Part shown: piece after piece, positions 26,446 through 34,810 of the stretch | Layout of the letters: each line of letters opens with the position of its first letter | How positions within the stretch are numbered: the stretch's first letter is position 1 | NCBI RefSeq assembly: GCF_018100925.1 | Contig: NZ_JAGJEH010000005.1 | Coordinates: forward strand, 248,001 to 312,000 | DNA from: Pseudoalteromonas luteoviolacea | GTDB lineage: Bacteria > Pseudomonadota > Gammaproteobacteria > Enterobacterales > Alteromonadaceae | Direction: 5' to 3' | Length of the DNA stretch: 64,000 bases | Made by a program: the position numbers and the translations under genes | Notes under the pieces: model-generated | Seen by the model: the letters and a program-made list of their open reading frames with translations, nothing else | What the model was told of the DNA's origin: nothing | Database searches by the model: none

Positions 26446-27906
26446 ATGTTAAAATTACTAAAATACTCCTCGGTTGCTATTGCTGTAACAATGGCAGGTT
26501 CAACATTCGCAAGTAATATTGTAGTTCCAAAATTGATAGATCAACCTGTTTCTATTTATGATTTTCCAGGTACTCACTTTGACGGCAATCAAGTAAGATC
26601 AGCAGAGGAAGGGGGTCTAAAAACGAACATTCCTTTCCAAATCCAGCATTTAGAACGCCGCAATCAAATAGTCAATGCTATGAATACTTCTACGTTTAGT
26701 GCTGGCGCAACGATGTCTCAGAATAACACCAGTCCGACACTCCAAGAGCGCAGCGGGTGTCCCGAACTTGGCTTGGATAGTGCAGTTTATGCGTCATTCT
26801 CTCAACCAAACGATATAACTTGCTTTAGTACTCAAATCACTGAATCTACTAAAATCGAAGGCTTATTAGTAAATATTCCACAAGGTGTTGACTACAATTT
26901 GTATTTATTTAAGTTAGAAGATGACAACAGTTTAACACCTTTGGATACGTCGGTTTCAACAACAGCGGCAACAGAGCAGGTTGTATATAAAGCCGACCCT
27001 GGTGCGTATGTTATGGTTGCGCAATCTATATCTGGAACGAGTGCAGACCAAAGTATTATGGCATGGTTCAGCCACCCTAACTTTGATGCGCAAGAGGCTA
27101 ATGATAAGCCGGGTCAGGCAACTACTCTTCCGAGTAATGGTAATATTGTTGGCAATATTGATAGTCAAAATGATCAGGATTTCTTTGTGTATAGTGCTGG
27201 CGCATCGCAGTCGAAGTTGTCATTTAACTTTGCGGCGAGTGACCAATTTAGCTTAGAAATTTGGAATGGTTCTGGTTGGACTAAAGTACCAAATAATCAG
27301 AGGCTTAATATTGATGTTACGCCAAGTACGAATACTGTTTTTTTAGTTAAAGGCGATCAGGCTAACTTACCTCCCACTTCAGCGCAATATTCTTTTGCCG
27401 TATCAGATCCGCTATCGGGCGCAAGTGTAGGTAGTATTCGAACATACAACAACGAAAACTTAACCAATTTACTCGCGCCAAGCTTATTAGAAGCACACCA
27501 AGAAATTGGTATGTCAGGAACGGTAATTGATGGTTCAGGGCAACCTGTGCCTTTCGGCTTGGTATACTTGAATGTTTATAATAGAGAGCCAATCGGCGTG
27601 CTTGCGAACGAAGCCATACAGGCTGATGAAAACGGTAAGTTCAATCAGCTAGTTGCATTACCCGATTGCGTAGGTGCAAACGATCACACTCGCCAAAATC
27701 GTGTCACACGTGGTACGCCAACTAGACCTGAACTGACTTGGGACATTAATTGGAATAGTGGCGTTTATGAGTATAAAGCACCAAACTCAGAGCGCGGGAT
27801 CGTAGTGGAATTTGCACATATCTGCAAAGAAAAAATAACCAGAAGCTGCTATTGGGATAGAGATTTTAGTAGCGGTGAGGATAAGTACATTTGTAATCGT
27901 TTCTAA
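26446..27906 (+). CDS. Secreted protein with a pre-peptidase-C-like (PPC) domain
   Basis: ATG 26446 follows AAGGA (26434-26438) with 7-nt spacing; a TTG two codons earlier is less likely. The 486-residue protein has a signal peptide (about 1-22, ending STFA). A middle region (about residues 215-310) has the PPC pattern of secreted marine proteins: NDKPGQATTLPSNGNIVGNI, then DSQNDQDFFVYSAG and a beta-rich stretch with LEIWNGSGW. A later part (about 360-410) resembles a carboxypeptidase-regulatory-like beta sandwich (GTVIDGSGQPVPFGLVYLNV). A Cys-rich C-terminus (CVGAND, HICKEK, RSCYW, YICNRF) may form disulphides. No catalytic motif is visible; possibly a surface or matrix protein. Confidence 0.7.
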   Translation: MLKLLKYSSVAIAVTMAGSTFASNIVVPKLIDQPVSIYDFPGTHFDGNQVRSAEEGGLKTNIPFQIQHLERRNQIVNAMNTSTFSAGATMSQNNTSPTLQERSGCPELGLDSAVYASFSQPNDITCFSTQITESTKIEGLLVNIPQGVDYNLYLFKLEDDNSLTPLDTSVSTTAATEQVVYKADPGAYVMVAQSISGTSADQSIMAWFSHPNFDAQEANDKPGQATTLPSNGNIVGNIDSQNDQDFFVYSAGASQSKLSFNFAASDQFSLEIWNGSGWTKVPNNQRLNIDVTPSTNTVFLVKGDQANLPPTSAQYSFAVSDPLSGASVGSIRTYNNENLTNLLAPSLLEAHQEIGMSGTVIDGSGQPVPFGLVYLNVYNREPIGVLANEAIQADENGKFNQLVALPDCVGANDHTRQNRVTRGTPTRPELTWDINWNSGVYEYKAPNSERGIVVEFAHICKEKITRSCYWDRDFSSGEDKYICNRF

Positions 27907-27937
27907 ATTTCTAAGTTTTATTTTTTGAAATGCCACA

Positions 27938-27962
27938 AAGGGGAGTTCGCTCCTCTTTTTTG
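27938..27962 (+). terminator. Terminator with UUCG tetraloop
   Basis: AAGGGGAG (AA at 27938) pairs with CTCCTCTT around a TTCG loop (27946-27949), with one G-T wobble, and is followed by a T-run. It terminates the PPC-domain gene; the UUCG loop makes it unusually stable. Confidence 0.85.
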
Positions 27963-28386
27963 ATGATCTATTTCGCATGGCGTGATAGAGACTAATTACT
28001 TTGCTGCATAGTTTAAACACTTGGCCTGTTAACCCTGCAAATTTATTGGAAAATGGTGCAGCTAATTATCCGGCATATAACGGAATGTCTAAAACTATCG
28101 AGATTGCGAAGCAGTATGTGGATTGTAGGAAGTAACTTTCGGCATGAGAAGTATATAGTATGAATGGAAGCGTATTACATAAAAATATTGACGTTGCCTT
28201 CAGGGGGGGCTTACCCAGTTAAAATCTAACATAAATTAAAAAGGGGCTAATTACTAAATTAATGATGAATAACCCATTGAAGTTGCTTCTACAAGTTGTA
28301 AAAATGGCGTCTTATATTCGATACGCACGCTTATCTTCTCTCTATGCTATGCGTTTTTTTGTTAGATAGAGTTTTTGGAACAATCT
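27963..28386. other. Intergenic region upstream of the lipoprotein gene
   Basis: About 420 bp. Apart from the doubtful remnant at 28001-28135, nothing recognisable was seen. Confidence 0.35.
28001..28135 (+). pseudogene. Possible small remnant ORF
   Basis: A 44-codon open frame starting at TTG 28001 has protein-like composition (NPANLLENGAANYPAYNG, IEIAKQYVDCRK) but no clear ribosome binding site. It could be the tail of a degraded gene or chance. Confidence 0.2.
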
Positions 28387-28857
28387 ATGAAGATTTTGAT
28401 ACCTATTTTTTTACTTTCATTTTTATCAGCTTGTGTCAGTGTTAACACAATAGATGATCTAAGGGTTAATTCGGATAAAAGCCCAGTTTATAGCGCTGTT
28501 AATAATTATGAAAAGTTAGAATATGACATGATAAATTATTTAACTGATTGCTTTAGTTCAACCTCAAAAGATTTTAAGATGAATGGTGTTAATCTAGGCA
28601 GTTCGGCTTTTTCTCTTGAAGAACACAAGGTAGACAATGGAGTGGACTTTGTTCTCAAGCGGTACCTCAATGGCGGAATGCTTCGCGAGAGTGGGTTTCA
28701 TTACCAGCTTTTATATGCTTTAAGAAAGGGTGACGAAAATCAATCTCAGCCAACAGTCCAAGTTTATTCAAAAGTTTTATTCAGGCTAAGCGATACATTT
28801 GACGATGTAGAGAAAATAGCCAACGGTGAAGCTGTCAAGTGTTATCCCCGTTCGTAA
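28387..28857 (+). CDS. Small lipoprotein of unknown function
   Basis: ATG 28387 is 7 nt after a GGA motif; a TTG four codons earlier is in frame but would lengthen the signal peptide without need. The product is 156 residues, with MKILIPIFLLSFLSAC giving a lipobox LSAC (Cys16) for signal peptidase II. The mature part is a mixed alpha/beta domain with two further cysteines (CFSST, VKCYPRS). No family is recognised. It stands alone between the PPC-domain gene and the convergent FAD monooxygenase. Confidence 0.65.
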   Translation: MKILIPIFLLSFLSACVSVNTIDDLRVNSDKSPVYSAVNNYEKLEYDMINYLTDCFSSTSKDFKMNGVNLGSSAFSLEEHKVDNGVDFVLKRYLNGGMLRESGFHYQLLYALRKGDENQSQPTVQVYSKVLFRLSDTFDDVEKIANGEAVKCYPRS

Positions 28858-29115
28858 TTTTAGACCCGATATATAAAGGTGTTTTATTATATAGATTTAG
28901 TCCACTTGATGTATTGGCTGTTTGATTTTTTTGTCATGCCCAGTTGCTTTAAACCTGTTTTTTTCAAATGGCTGTACCGCCGCCAGAGTCAATGGAGTTT
29001 GTTTATAGCAGCGCGATAGCGGATGTTGTAGGCGCAAATTGAAAGGTGTGGTATTTGGATTATCCTTTTGCAAGCGCCATATCCTATATAGCGCTTTGTT
29101 TAAGTGCAGCATCTC

Positions 29116-30222
29116 TTAGGTATTTTCTAATCCTTGCATCCAAAGTGCACTTACTTGTTTTGCATCCATCCTAACTGGTTCTTGCGGCTGGTTTGAAAAA
29201 AATTGCTCGGCCAGCTGCCTGCCAATCTGCTGAATTGTTGTGGTCTTTTCGATTCTTATGTCATAAAAAGCACTTAGTGCGTGTTGAATATCAGTGTGAG
29301 ATTCAAGTTGCTGCGTTAGGTGCCATGCGTCTTCTAGTGCTTGACAAGCCCCTTGACCAGAAGTGGGAAGCGAAGCGTGGGCGGCGTCACCGATGAGCAC
29401 TAAATTATCTCGGTGCCAGTGCGGGAACGGGTCGAGGTCATGAACAAATATTCTTTTTACTGAGCCCATATTATATGTGCGTAAAACTGTTGTTATGGCC
29501 GCAGGCCACTGTTCAAAGTGACGTTGAGCGTCTTCAACGTAACTTTCAGTGGAGCGAGTGGTATCAATTGTACACCCCCAAGCCGCAGCCCAATAGCATA
29601 AGTCATCGTTCACCGGAACAATACCAAAACGCAAGCCTGCTGTTCGATATTCTTTGATGGTGTTAGCATGCAGGCATTGTGGACGTGGGCTTATTCCAAT
29701 CACATTGACAAAGCCCTGAAAGGAAGGGCGGGACTTATCTCCAAATATGACTGCACGCATACTTGATTTCATCCTGCCATCGGCACCAATAATCAGATCA
29801 AACTTGTTTGTGAGCAACACAATATCTGCGTCACCTATTTGAGTATTAAAATGACAGCGGATATCTAGGCTTTGTGTACACTGATATAAAATTTGCATCA
29901 GGTCTTTACGTAAAATAGTAACACTTTCATGTCCGCAACTTTGATTGAGCTGAGCAATATCTAATTGTGCTAAGGCAAGGCCATGTTGATTTAGCTGTTG
30001 GACAAATCTTGGGGGATTTCCTCGTTGCAGAATTTGCTGAGTTAAGCCCATTTGACTCAATACAAACATGGCATTGGGCCACAAAGTGACGCCAGCACCA
30101 AGATCAGAGATTTGGCCTCTCTTTTCAAAAATCTCAACATAATACCCGCGTTTCGCGGCCAAAATCGACATCGCTAGGCCGGCAACACCAGCGCCTACAA
30201 TCGCAATTTTTTTTTCGTACAT
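29116..30222 (-). CDS. FAD-dependent monooxygenase (UbiH/salicylate-hydroxylase-like)
   Basis: The 368-residue protein shows the three motifs of class A flavoprotein hydroxylases: the N-terminal FAD-binding GAGVAGLAMSILAAKRG (10-26), the DG motif DLIIGADGRMKSSMR (about 148-162), and the GD motif LVLIGDAAHASLPTSGQGAC (about 283-302), which binds FAD ribityl. The family uses NAD(P)H and oxygen to hydroxylate an aromatic or polyketide-like substrate; the actual substrate is unknown. The gene is divergent from a LysR regulator with 100 bp between them, a common arrangement in which the regulator controls the monooxygenase. Confidence 0.85.
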   Translation of the reverse strand: MYEKKIAIVGAGVAGLAMSILAAKRGYYVEIFEKRGQISDLGAGVTLWPNAMFVLSQMGLTQQILQRGNPPRFVQQLNQHGLALAQLDIAQLNQSCGHESVTILRKDLMQILYQCTQSLDIRCHFNTQIGDADIVLLTNKFDLIIGADGRMKSSMRAVIFGDKSRPSFQGFVNVIGISPRPQCLHANTIKEYRTAGLRFGIVPVNDDLCYWAAAWGCTIDTTRSTESYVEDAQRHFEQWPAAITTVLRTYNMGSVKRIFVHDLDPFPHWHRDNLVLIGDAAHASLPTSGQGACQALEDAWHLTQQLESHTDIQHALSAFYDIRIEKTTTIQQIGRQLAEQFFSNQPQEPVRMDAKQVSALWMQGLENT

Positions 30223-30322
30223 TTAATTTATCTCCAAAAGAATCCATCTGAATTTTGACAAAACAAAATAATGGGATAAATTGTGATTTGTTGTTTTTAT
30301 AATCCCAAAAGATGAGTTAATA

Positions 30323-31210
30323 GTGCTAGATAGAGTCGAGTTAAAATGGTTACTAAGCTTTGAAGCAGTATTTTTGCAGTCGAGTTTTAAGCTAGCCTCA
30401 GAGCAGTTAGCGCTGCCGACATCTAATGTGAGCCGGCATGTGGCACTTTTGGAGCAGCAACTCAATGTACGTTTGTTTGAGCGAACGACACGAAAAATGA
30501 CCGCTACGGATGCAGGTCATAAGCTCTATCGGTCAGTAAGCCCACTTCTAGAGTCTTTGCAAGCGTCGTTAGAAGCTGTATCTCAGCAGGGAAATAACCT
30601 ATCAGGTCATTTAAAAATAATGACGCCCGACTTGCCCTTTATGGCTGAAGTGCTTGCCAATTTTAGTGTTCAATATCCCTTGATCCAGCTAAGTTGTGAC
30701 ACTCAGTTGGCACCAAAGGAAGGGTTGTTAGATGGCTTCGACCTTGTCTTGAGCTTTAGTCGCGGTGCCTTGGAAGATTCTGGCTGGGTGGTGAGGGAGT
30801 TGGTGCGTTGGCGCAGTTGCATTGTGGCCGCTCCAAGCTTGCTTAACAGGCACACCAAACCAAATACACTTGATGAGCTGGCTGTTTTACCCTGTATCAC
30901 GACATTATCGGTTTTGCAGGGAGCGCCTTGGCGCTTCAAGCAGGGTTATCTATTAAAAGTGAAATCGAGTTACAAGGTAAATAGTGGTAATATGGCAAAA
31001 GCGGCTGCACTGAAAGGGCTCGGCTTTTCAATTTTACCCTATCATGCATGTCAAAGTGAGATAGCACAGGGCTTGCTTGTAGAGGTAGAGTTAGACCGTG
31101 AACCTGAAGATCTTGTTTTGAACGCTTTTTACTCTGGTCGTAAGTACCCTTTGGAAAAGGTCAAAGTGTTTTTAGCACACCTTCAAACTGAATTAAAATC
31201 TCTTGCGTAG
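30323..31210 (+). CDS. LysR-family transcriptional regulator
   Basis: Start GTG 30323. Residues 1-60 are a winged helix-turn-helix (KWLLSFEAVFLQSSFKLASEQLALPTSNVSRHVALLEQQL) followed by LFERTTRKMTATDAGHKLY. The remainder is a periplasmic-binding-protein-like effector domain (for example ALKGLGFSILPYHACQ). The length of 295 residues is typical. It is divergent from the FAD monooxygenase. In the shared 100 bp, TGGGAT (30272-30277) and ATCCCA (30302-30307) form an inverted repeat that could be part of the operator. It probably activates the monooxygenase in response to its substrate; the inducer is unknown. Confidence 0.85.
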   Translation: MLDRVELKWLLSFEAVFLQSSFKLASEQLALPTSNVSRHVALLEQQLNVRLFERTTRKMTATDAGHKLYRSVSPLLESLQASLEAVSQQGNNLSGHLKIMTPDLPFMAEVLANFSVQYPLIQLSCDTQLAPKEGLLDGFDLVLSFSRGALEDSGWVVRELVRWRSCIVAAPSLLNRHTKPNTLDELAVLPCITTLSVLQGAPWRFKQGYLLKVKSSYKVNSGNMAKAAALKGLGFSILPYHACQSEIAQGLLVEVELDREPEDLVLNAFYSGRKYPLEKVKVFLAHLQTELKSLA

Positions 31211-31220
31211 TTAATTTGCA

Positions 31221-31263
31221 ATAGGGGCTGGTATACAAGCCCCTATATTAGGCTATAGCCTAA
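31221..31263. terminator. Tandem hairpins between convergent genes
   Basis: ATAGGGGCT (31221-31229) pairs with AGCCCCTAT (31238-31246). It is followed directly by the perfect 16-bp palindrome TTAGGCTATAGCCTAA (31248-31263). They lie between the LysR gene (+) and the secreted protein (-). U-tracts are weak. Confidence 0.5.
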
Positions 31264-31272
31264 CCAAAGAAG

Positions 31273-31752
31273 TTATGGCTCAAAACCACAACGGAATACA
31301 CGTGTTACACGCTGCTCTGTACGGCAGTTAGTTTCAACTGTGCGAGTGCGCTCTTCTGTACGTGTGTTTTCTGAGATTTTAGTTACCCATCCAGTGTAAT
31401 TAGCCGTAGCGATCGATGGCAGACCTGAACTATTGTTATACCAGTAAGTTGTTGACTCACTTCTGTATTCAGAAGATGGACAGCTTGATTGAGCAAACTT
31501 TGTATCCCATATCACTTTGGTGCGTGGTAAGTAAGACGTAGGCTGATGCCACAAATGACCAAGATTTAAAATACCGTGGTATTGGCAATCTTTAAATGTC
31601 ACGGTGTATGTTTCTTGAGTTGTGTCACAAACGCGTACATTGCGCACAACTTCTTCCCAATAACCCTGACCACCAGGACAGTTTGGACGCGCGTTGGCAG
31701 ATGCACTTGTAAAGGCGATAGCTGCAACAGCTAATGCTAAGATTGATTTCAT
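31273..31752 (-). CDS. Small secreted protein of unknown function
   Basis: A 159-residue protein with a clear signal peptide (MKSILALAVAAIAFTSASANA, cleaved near residue 21). The mature part is rich in Thr, Arg and Trp with six cysteines (NCPGG, RVCDT, DCQYH, SSCPS, TNCRT, FRCGF), suggesting disulphides in the periplasm or outside. I do not recognise the family. ATG 31752 follows AAGGAAAAAA on the minus strand. It is convergent with the LysR gene and 154 bp downstream of another unknown membrane-anchored protein on the same strand. Confidence 0.65.
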   Translation of the reverse strand: MKSILALAVAAIAFTSASANARPNCPGGQGYWEEVVRNVRVCDTTQETYTVTFKDCQYHGILNLGHLWHQPTSYLPRTKVIWDTKFAQSSCPSSEYRSESTTYWYNNSSGLPSIATANYTGWVTKISENTRTEERTRTVETNCRTEQRVTRVFRCGFEP

Positions 31753-31906
31753 GTTTTTTCCTTAAGTTTATTATTGTTATCAGAATTAGTTTCTGATTTA
31801 TTGTTAGACCCGTTTTGTGTATCAAGTAAAGCGACACAGCACGGAGCCTGAACCTGTTGTGATTCAGTGTTTTAAATATAATTGAGCACAAGTTGCAATA
31901 TTGGTG

Positions 31907-32749
31907 TTACATATTGAGCTTTTTTAGCTGCTCTTCAGTAAACAAAGACTTAATTTCAGAGAGTACGTCTTTGTTTATTTCTATATTATCCATACCGTAG
32001 GGACTGCCCATATTCCCAAGCTCGACTTTGTTCGTTGAATAAAGCGCTGTAGAAAGCCGTGCAACCTCTTGCTGTTGAAAATCATCTAAGTCGAGGCCCA
32101 CCAATGATTGGCGTAGTGACAGCTGCTTTTGTTCAAGCTTAATTTCAGTTTGCTGTTGCTCTATACGGGCGTAATTATCAAGCTGCTCTGGCGTTAAGAT
32201 AGTGTGTAAGGCATGAAGGTATTCTTGTGTATTGTTGTTCAGCTTCGTCGCTATCTGTTCTTGAGTTAAATGAGACTCACCAGCGCCTGCATTCCAAGCA
32301 AGGTAATCTTGTGTTGCTTTTTGTTGTAGTAGTTGCTGCAGCGCTTCTTCAGAGCTGTTGTCTAAATTGAGTTGTGTTGCGATATGTCTTGATGCCGGTA
32401 AAACTGTTTGGTTGGCAATCGCACTGATCACGGCTTCGTCCTGTATTTTTGGCGACGGTACTGCTGGTTCAGATATTTGAGGAGTTTCATCGATATAATC
32501 TAATGACTGAGAAGGGAGCTGAGTATCAATTTGAGTACGAATTGCGGTAGGCGAAGCACTTTCAAGCGCCTGAATTTTTGAATTCAAGCTCTGGTTTTCT
32601 TTTATCAGTTCAACGATTTGTGAATCTAAACTTGGATCATAGTTTATAGCGCTAGGCGATTCGCTTTGTATAGGCGAGGGTTGCAGCAGAGATACGCAGA
32701 TACATCCAACTACCGCGCCACCGATAAAATATAGTGCTCTTTCTTTCAT
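31907..32749 (-). CDS. Membrane-anchored coiled-coil-like protein of unknown function
   Basis: A 280-residue protein with one N-terminal membrane helix (ALYFIGGAVVGCICVSLLQ, about 5-23). A low-complexity Ser/Pro/Gln linker (25-130) and a helical C-terminal part (about 135-280) rich in Gln and Leu (SSEEALQQLLQQKATQDYL, ARIEQQQTEIKLEQKQLSLRQSLVG) follow. The helical periplasmic domain could form a coiled coil or bind a partner; no family is recognised. It may be transcribed with the secreted protein downstream. Confidence 0.6.
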   Translation of the reverse strand: MKERALYFIGGAVVGCICVSLLQPSPIQSESPSAINYDPSLDSQIVELIKENQSLNSKIQALESASPTAIRTQIDTQLPSQSLDYIDETPQISEPAVPSPKIQDEAVISAIANQTVLPASRHIATQLNLDNSSEEALQQLLQQKATQDYLAWNAGAGESHLTQEQIATKLNNNTQEYLHALHTILTPEQLDNYARIEQQQTEIKLEQKQLSLRQSLVGLDLDDFQQQEVARLSTALYSTNKVELGNMGSPYGMDNIEINKDVLSEIKSLFTEEQLKKLNM

Positions 32750-33494
32750 ATTGATAACTCTTTCTTTATGTTTGCTTGGCGCAATGAATTAACAGCACGA
32801 AAAATATATTTGATGGCCGAACTCAATTGCTGCATTTGTTATTATAAAAGTCAAAAGTTTATAAATTGACAAGAGTGGTTATATTGTTGTTTATCTGGTA
32901 ACAACTGAAAAGCTGTAAAATATTCCATTTGAGCATTTTTAGAACTGTGTTATAGGCGTTTCCGAGTGATATCGGGAGCCCTTGATGTATATGGTACCTT
33001 GTTGATGTCTCTTTAAAAATTGGAATTGTCGCCAAGTGATTTTGGTGGTTTTTTATTAAAAATCAGATGGTTATTGAGTGTGGTTCAGGAAGTCGTTTTT
33101 ACATTTAAAAGACGTGGATCAGATAAGTTGACTACATAAGGTTACTAAGTCACAAAAAGAATGGGTTCGATCAAAATAAGGGAAATATTCTAGTAAAATT
33201 AATTGGCACCCACTTGGTGGTTTTATGTCTGTATTTTATTGATTTAGCATTGCGTAGAACCTACTGGAGGTCGCACTCTATAACAAAGAGTTGGGGAATA
33301 TGAGTGGGTAGAGTCATTTTAAAAAAAGTGTATGTCGGTTTTCTTCGTATTTTCGCCATTTTGTTCAGTAGTAAAATCTCTGAAATTTTGAAGTGGAGCA
33401 AACCCTATTCTCAGCACCCTTCAACTCAGTTAATATGGGAGTAGAACATGCTTTAAGTATTATAATAATGATTAAAAATAAATAAGGAATACAT
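32750..33494. other. 745-bp gene-free region
   Basis: AT-rich sequence between two divergent genes. No convincing ORF, RNA gene or repeat was seen on either strand. It presumably holds both promoters. Confidence 0.45.
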
Positions 33495-34655
33495 ATGCTT
33501 CATAAGTACATGTTAGGGATATTATTAACTTTGTTATCGGGCTGTGGTTCTGCGTTAGCTCATGAGCAACATCAACAAACCAGAACGATTAACTCCAAGC
33601 TCCTCAATGAGCAACGGACTGTGACAATTCAACTACCTAACTCATACTTAAATAACACAGATCAAAAATATCCGGTGATTTATCGTCTTGATGGTAAAGA
33701 GAGCATGGCGATTGAATCTGCAATGTTGAACAAGCTATACCAATCTGGATCTGCACCTGAAGTGATCATAGTTGCAATTGAAAACACTGACAGAACACGA
33801 GATCTAACGCCGACAGTTAATTACGATCCGAGAGGGCCTGTTGGCGCGGGCGGTGGTGGAGACAAGTTTTTAGACTTTGTTGAAAAAGAGCTTATCCCTT
33901 ACGTCAATCAGTCTTATCGTGTCCACGACTTCAAGGTGTTTTCGGGAGCTTCAATTGGTGGCTTACTCGTTTTGCATAGCTTTCATTCTAGACCTCACCT
34001 TTTTCAAGGGCATATAGCTTATAGTCCGGCTGTATGGTGGGCAGATCAGACAACCAAGAAAAAAGTGAAGCAATTTGTGTCATCTGTATCGTCGTATAAT
34101 AATTATCTATATATGAATATTGGCTCAGAGCATCTATCCATGCGAAGAGTTTATGACGACTTATCTGTCCATATACAAAAAAACAAACCTTCAGATTTAA
34201 AACTCGTATTAAATACCTTTAACGACGTACCGCATGCTATGACCTCTGCAGCAGGTGCATTTAATGCGTACCACACACTTTTTTTACCGTTAGTTATGCC
34301 AAATAAAGCGTTAGTAAATGGTGTGAGCAGCATCAAAGACTATTATCTGAAAGTATCTTTGCAGCGCGGTGAGCAGATACAGCCTCAAGAGTGGGTGCTA
34401 CGCGAACTGGCTTACGGATTAGTTGAAAAACAAGCCTTTAAAACTGCGATTGAAATATTTAAGTACAACATCGCTTTATACCCGAAAAATGCAGATGCAT
34501 ATAATGGTTTGGCATATGGCTATGAGCAAGCAAAACAATTCTCCAATGCGTTGGAGCAAGTCAATATTGCTTTGTCACTTGCAAACGAAGGAGACAGCGG
34601 GTTTGATGTTTATAAAAGTCGACAAACGCGTTTAAAGTCACTGTTGCAGTTGTAA
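33495..34655 (+). CDS. Alpha/beta-hydrolase (esterase-D/Fes-like) lipoprotein with TPR tail
   Basis: The N-terminus MLHKYMLGILLTLLSGC has a lipobox LSGC (Cys17). Residues about 28-270 form an esterase fold like enterochelin esterase or feruloyl esterase D: RTVTIQLPNSYL, YPVIYRLDGKE, IIVAIENTDRTRDLTPT, and the nucleophile elbow FSGASIGGLL with Ser153; a His in DVPHAMTS fits the acid/base position. The last ~80 residues are TPR-like (KNADAYNGLAYGYEQAKQFSNALEQ). The protein is probably anchored in the envelope and hydrolyses an ester; the substrate is unknown. It stands alone. Confidence 0.75.
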   Translation: MLHKYMLGILLTLLSGCGSALAHEQHQQTRTINSKLLNEQRTVTIQLPNSYLNNTDQKYPVIYRLDGKESMAIESAMLNKLYQSGSAPEVIIVAIENTDRTRDLTPTVNYDPRGPVGAGGGGDKFLDFVEKELIPYVNQSYRVHDFKVFSGASIGGLLVLHSFHSRPHLFQGHIAYSPAVWWADQTTKKKVKQFVSSVSSYNNYLYMNIGSEHLSMRRVYDDLSVHIQKNKPSDLKLVLNTFNDVPHAMTSAAGAFNAYHTLFLPLVMPNKALVNGVSSIKDYYLKVSLQRGEQIQPQEWVLRELAYGLVEKQAFKTAIEIFKYNIALYPKNADAYNGLAYGYEQAKQFSNALEQVNIALSLANEGDSGFDVYKSRQTRLKSLLQL

Positions 34656-34810
34656 CTTTTAAGCACCGCATCTCTCTAGTGCATAACTGACTGATGAAAA
34701 GGGTACTCCCGTGTTCAAGTTGGGGTTCAGCCGATTAAATCAGCGCTAGAGTGTCAATTTGATTTGAGGTAATGGGGCTAGGTTTACGAAACCAGCCTCC
34801 GACACCATAG

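Noticed and set aside
30223..30465. 80-codon minus-strand frame between the monooxygenase and LysR genes
   Set aside because: It overlaps the LysR gene start and covers the divergent promoter; no protein-like motif.
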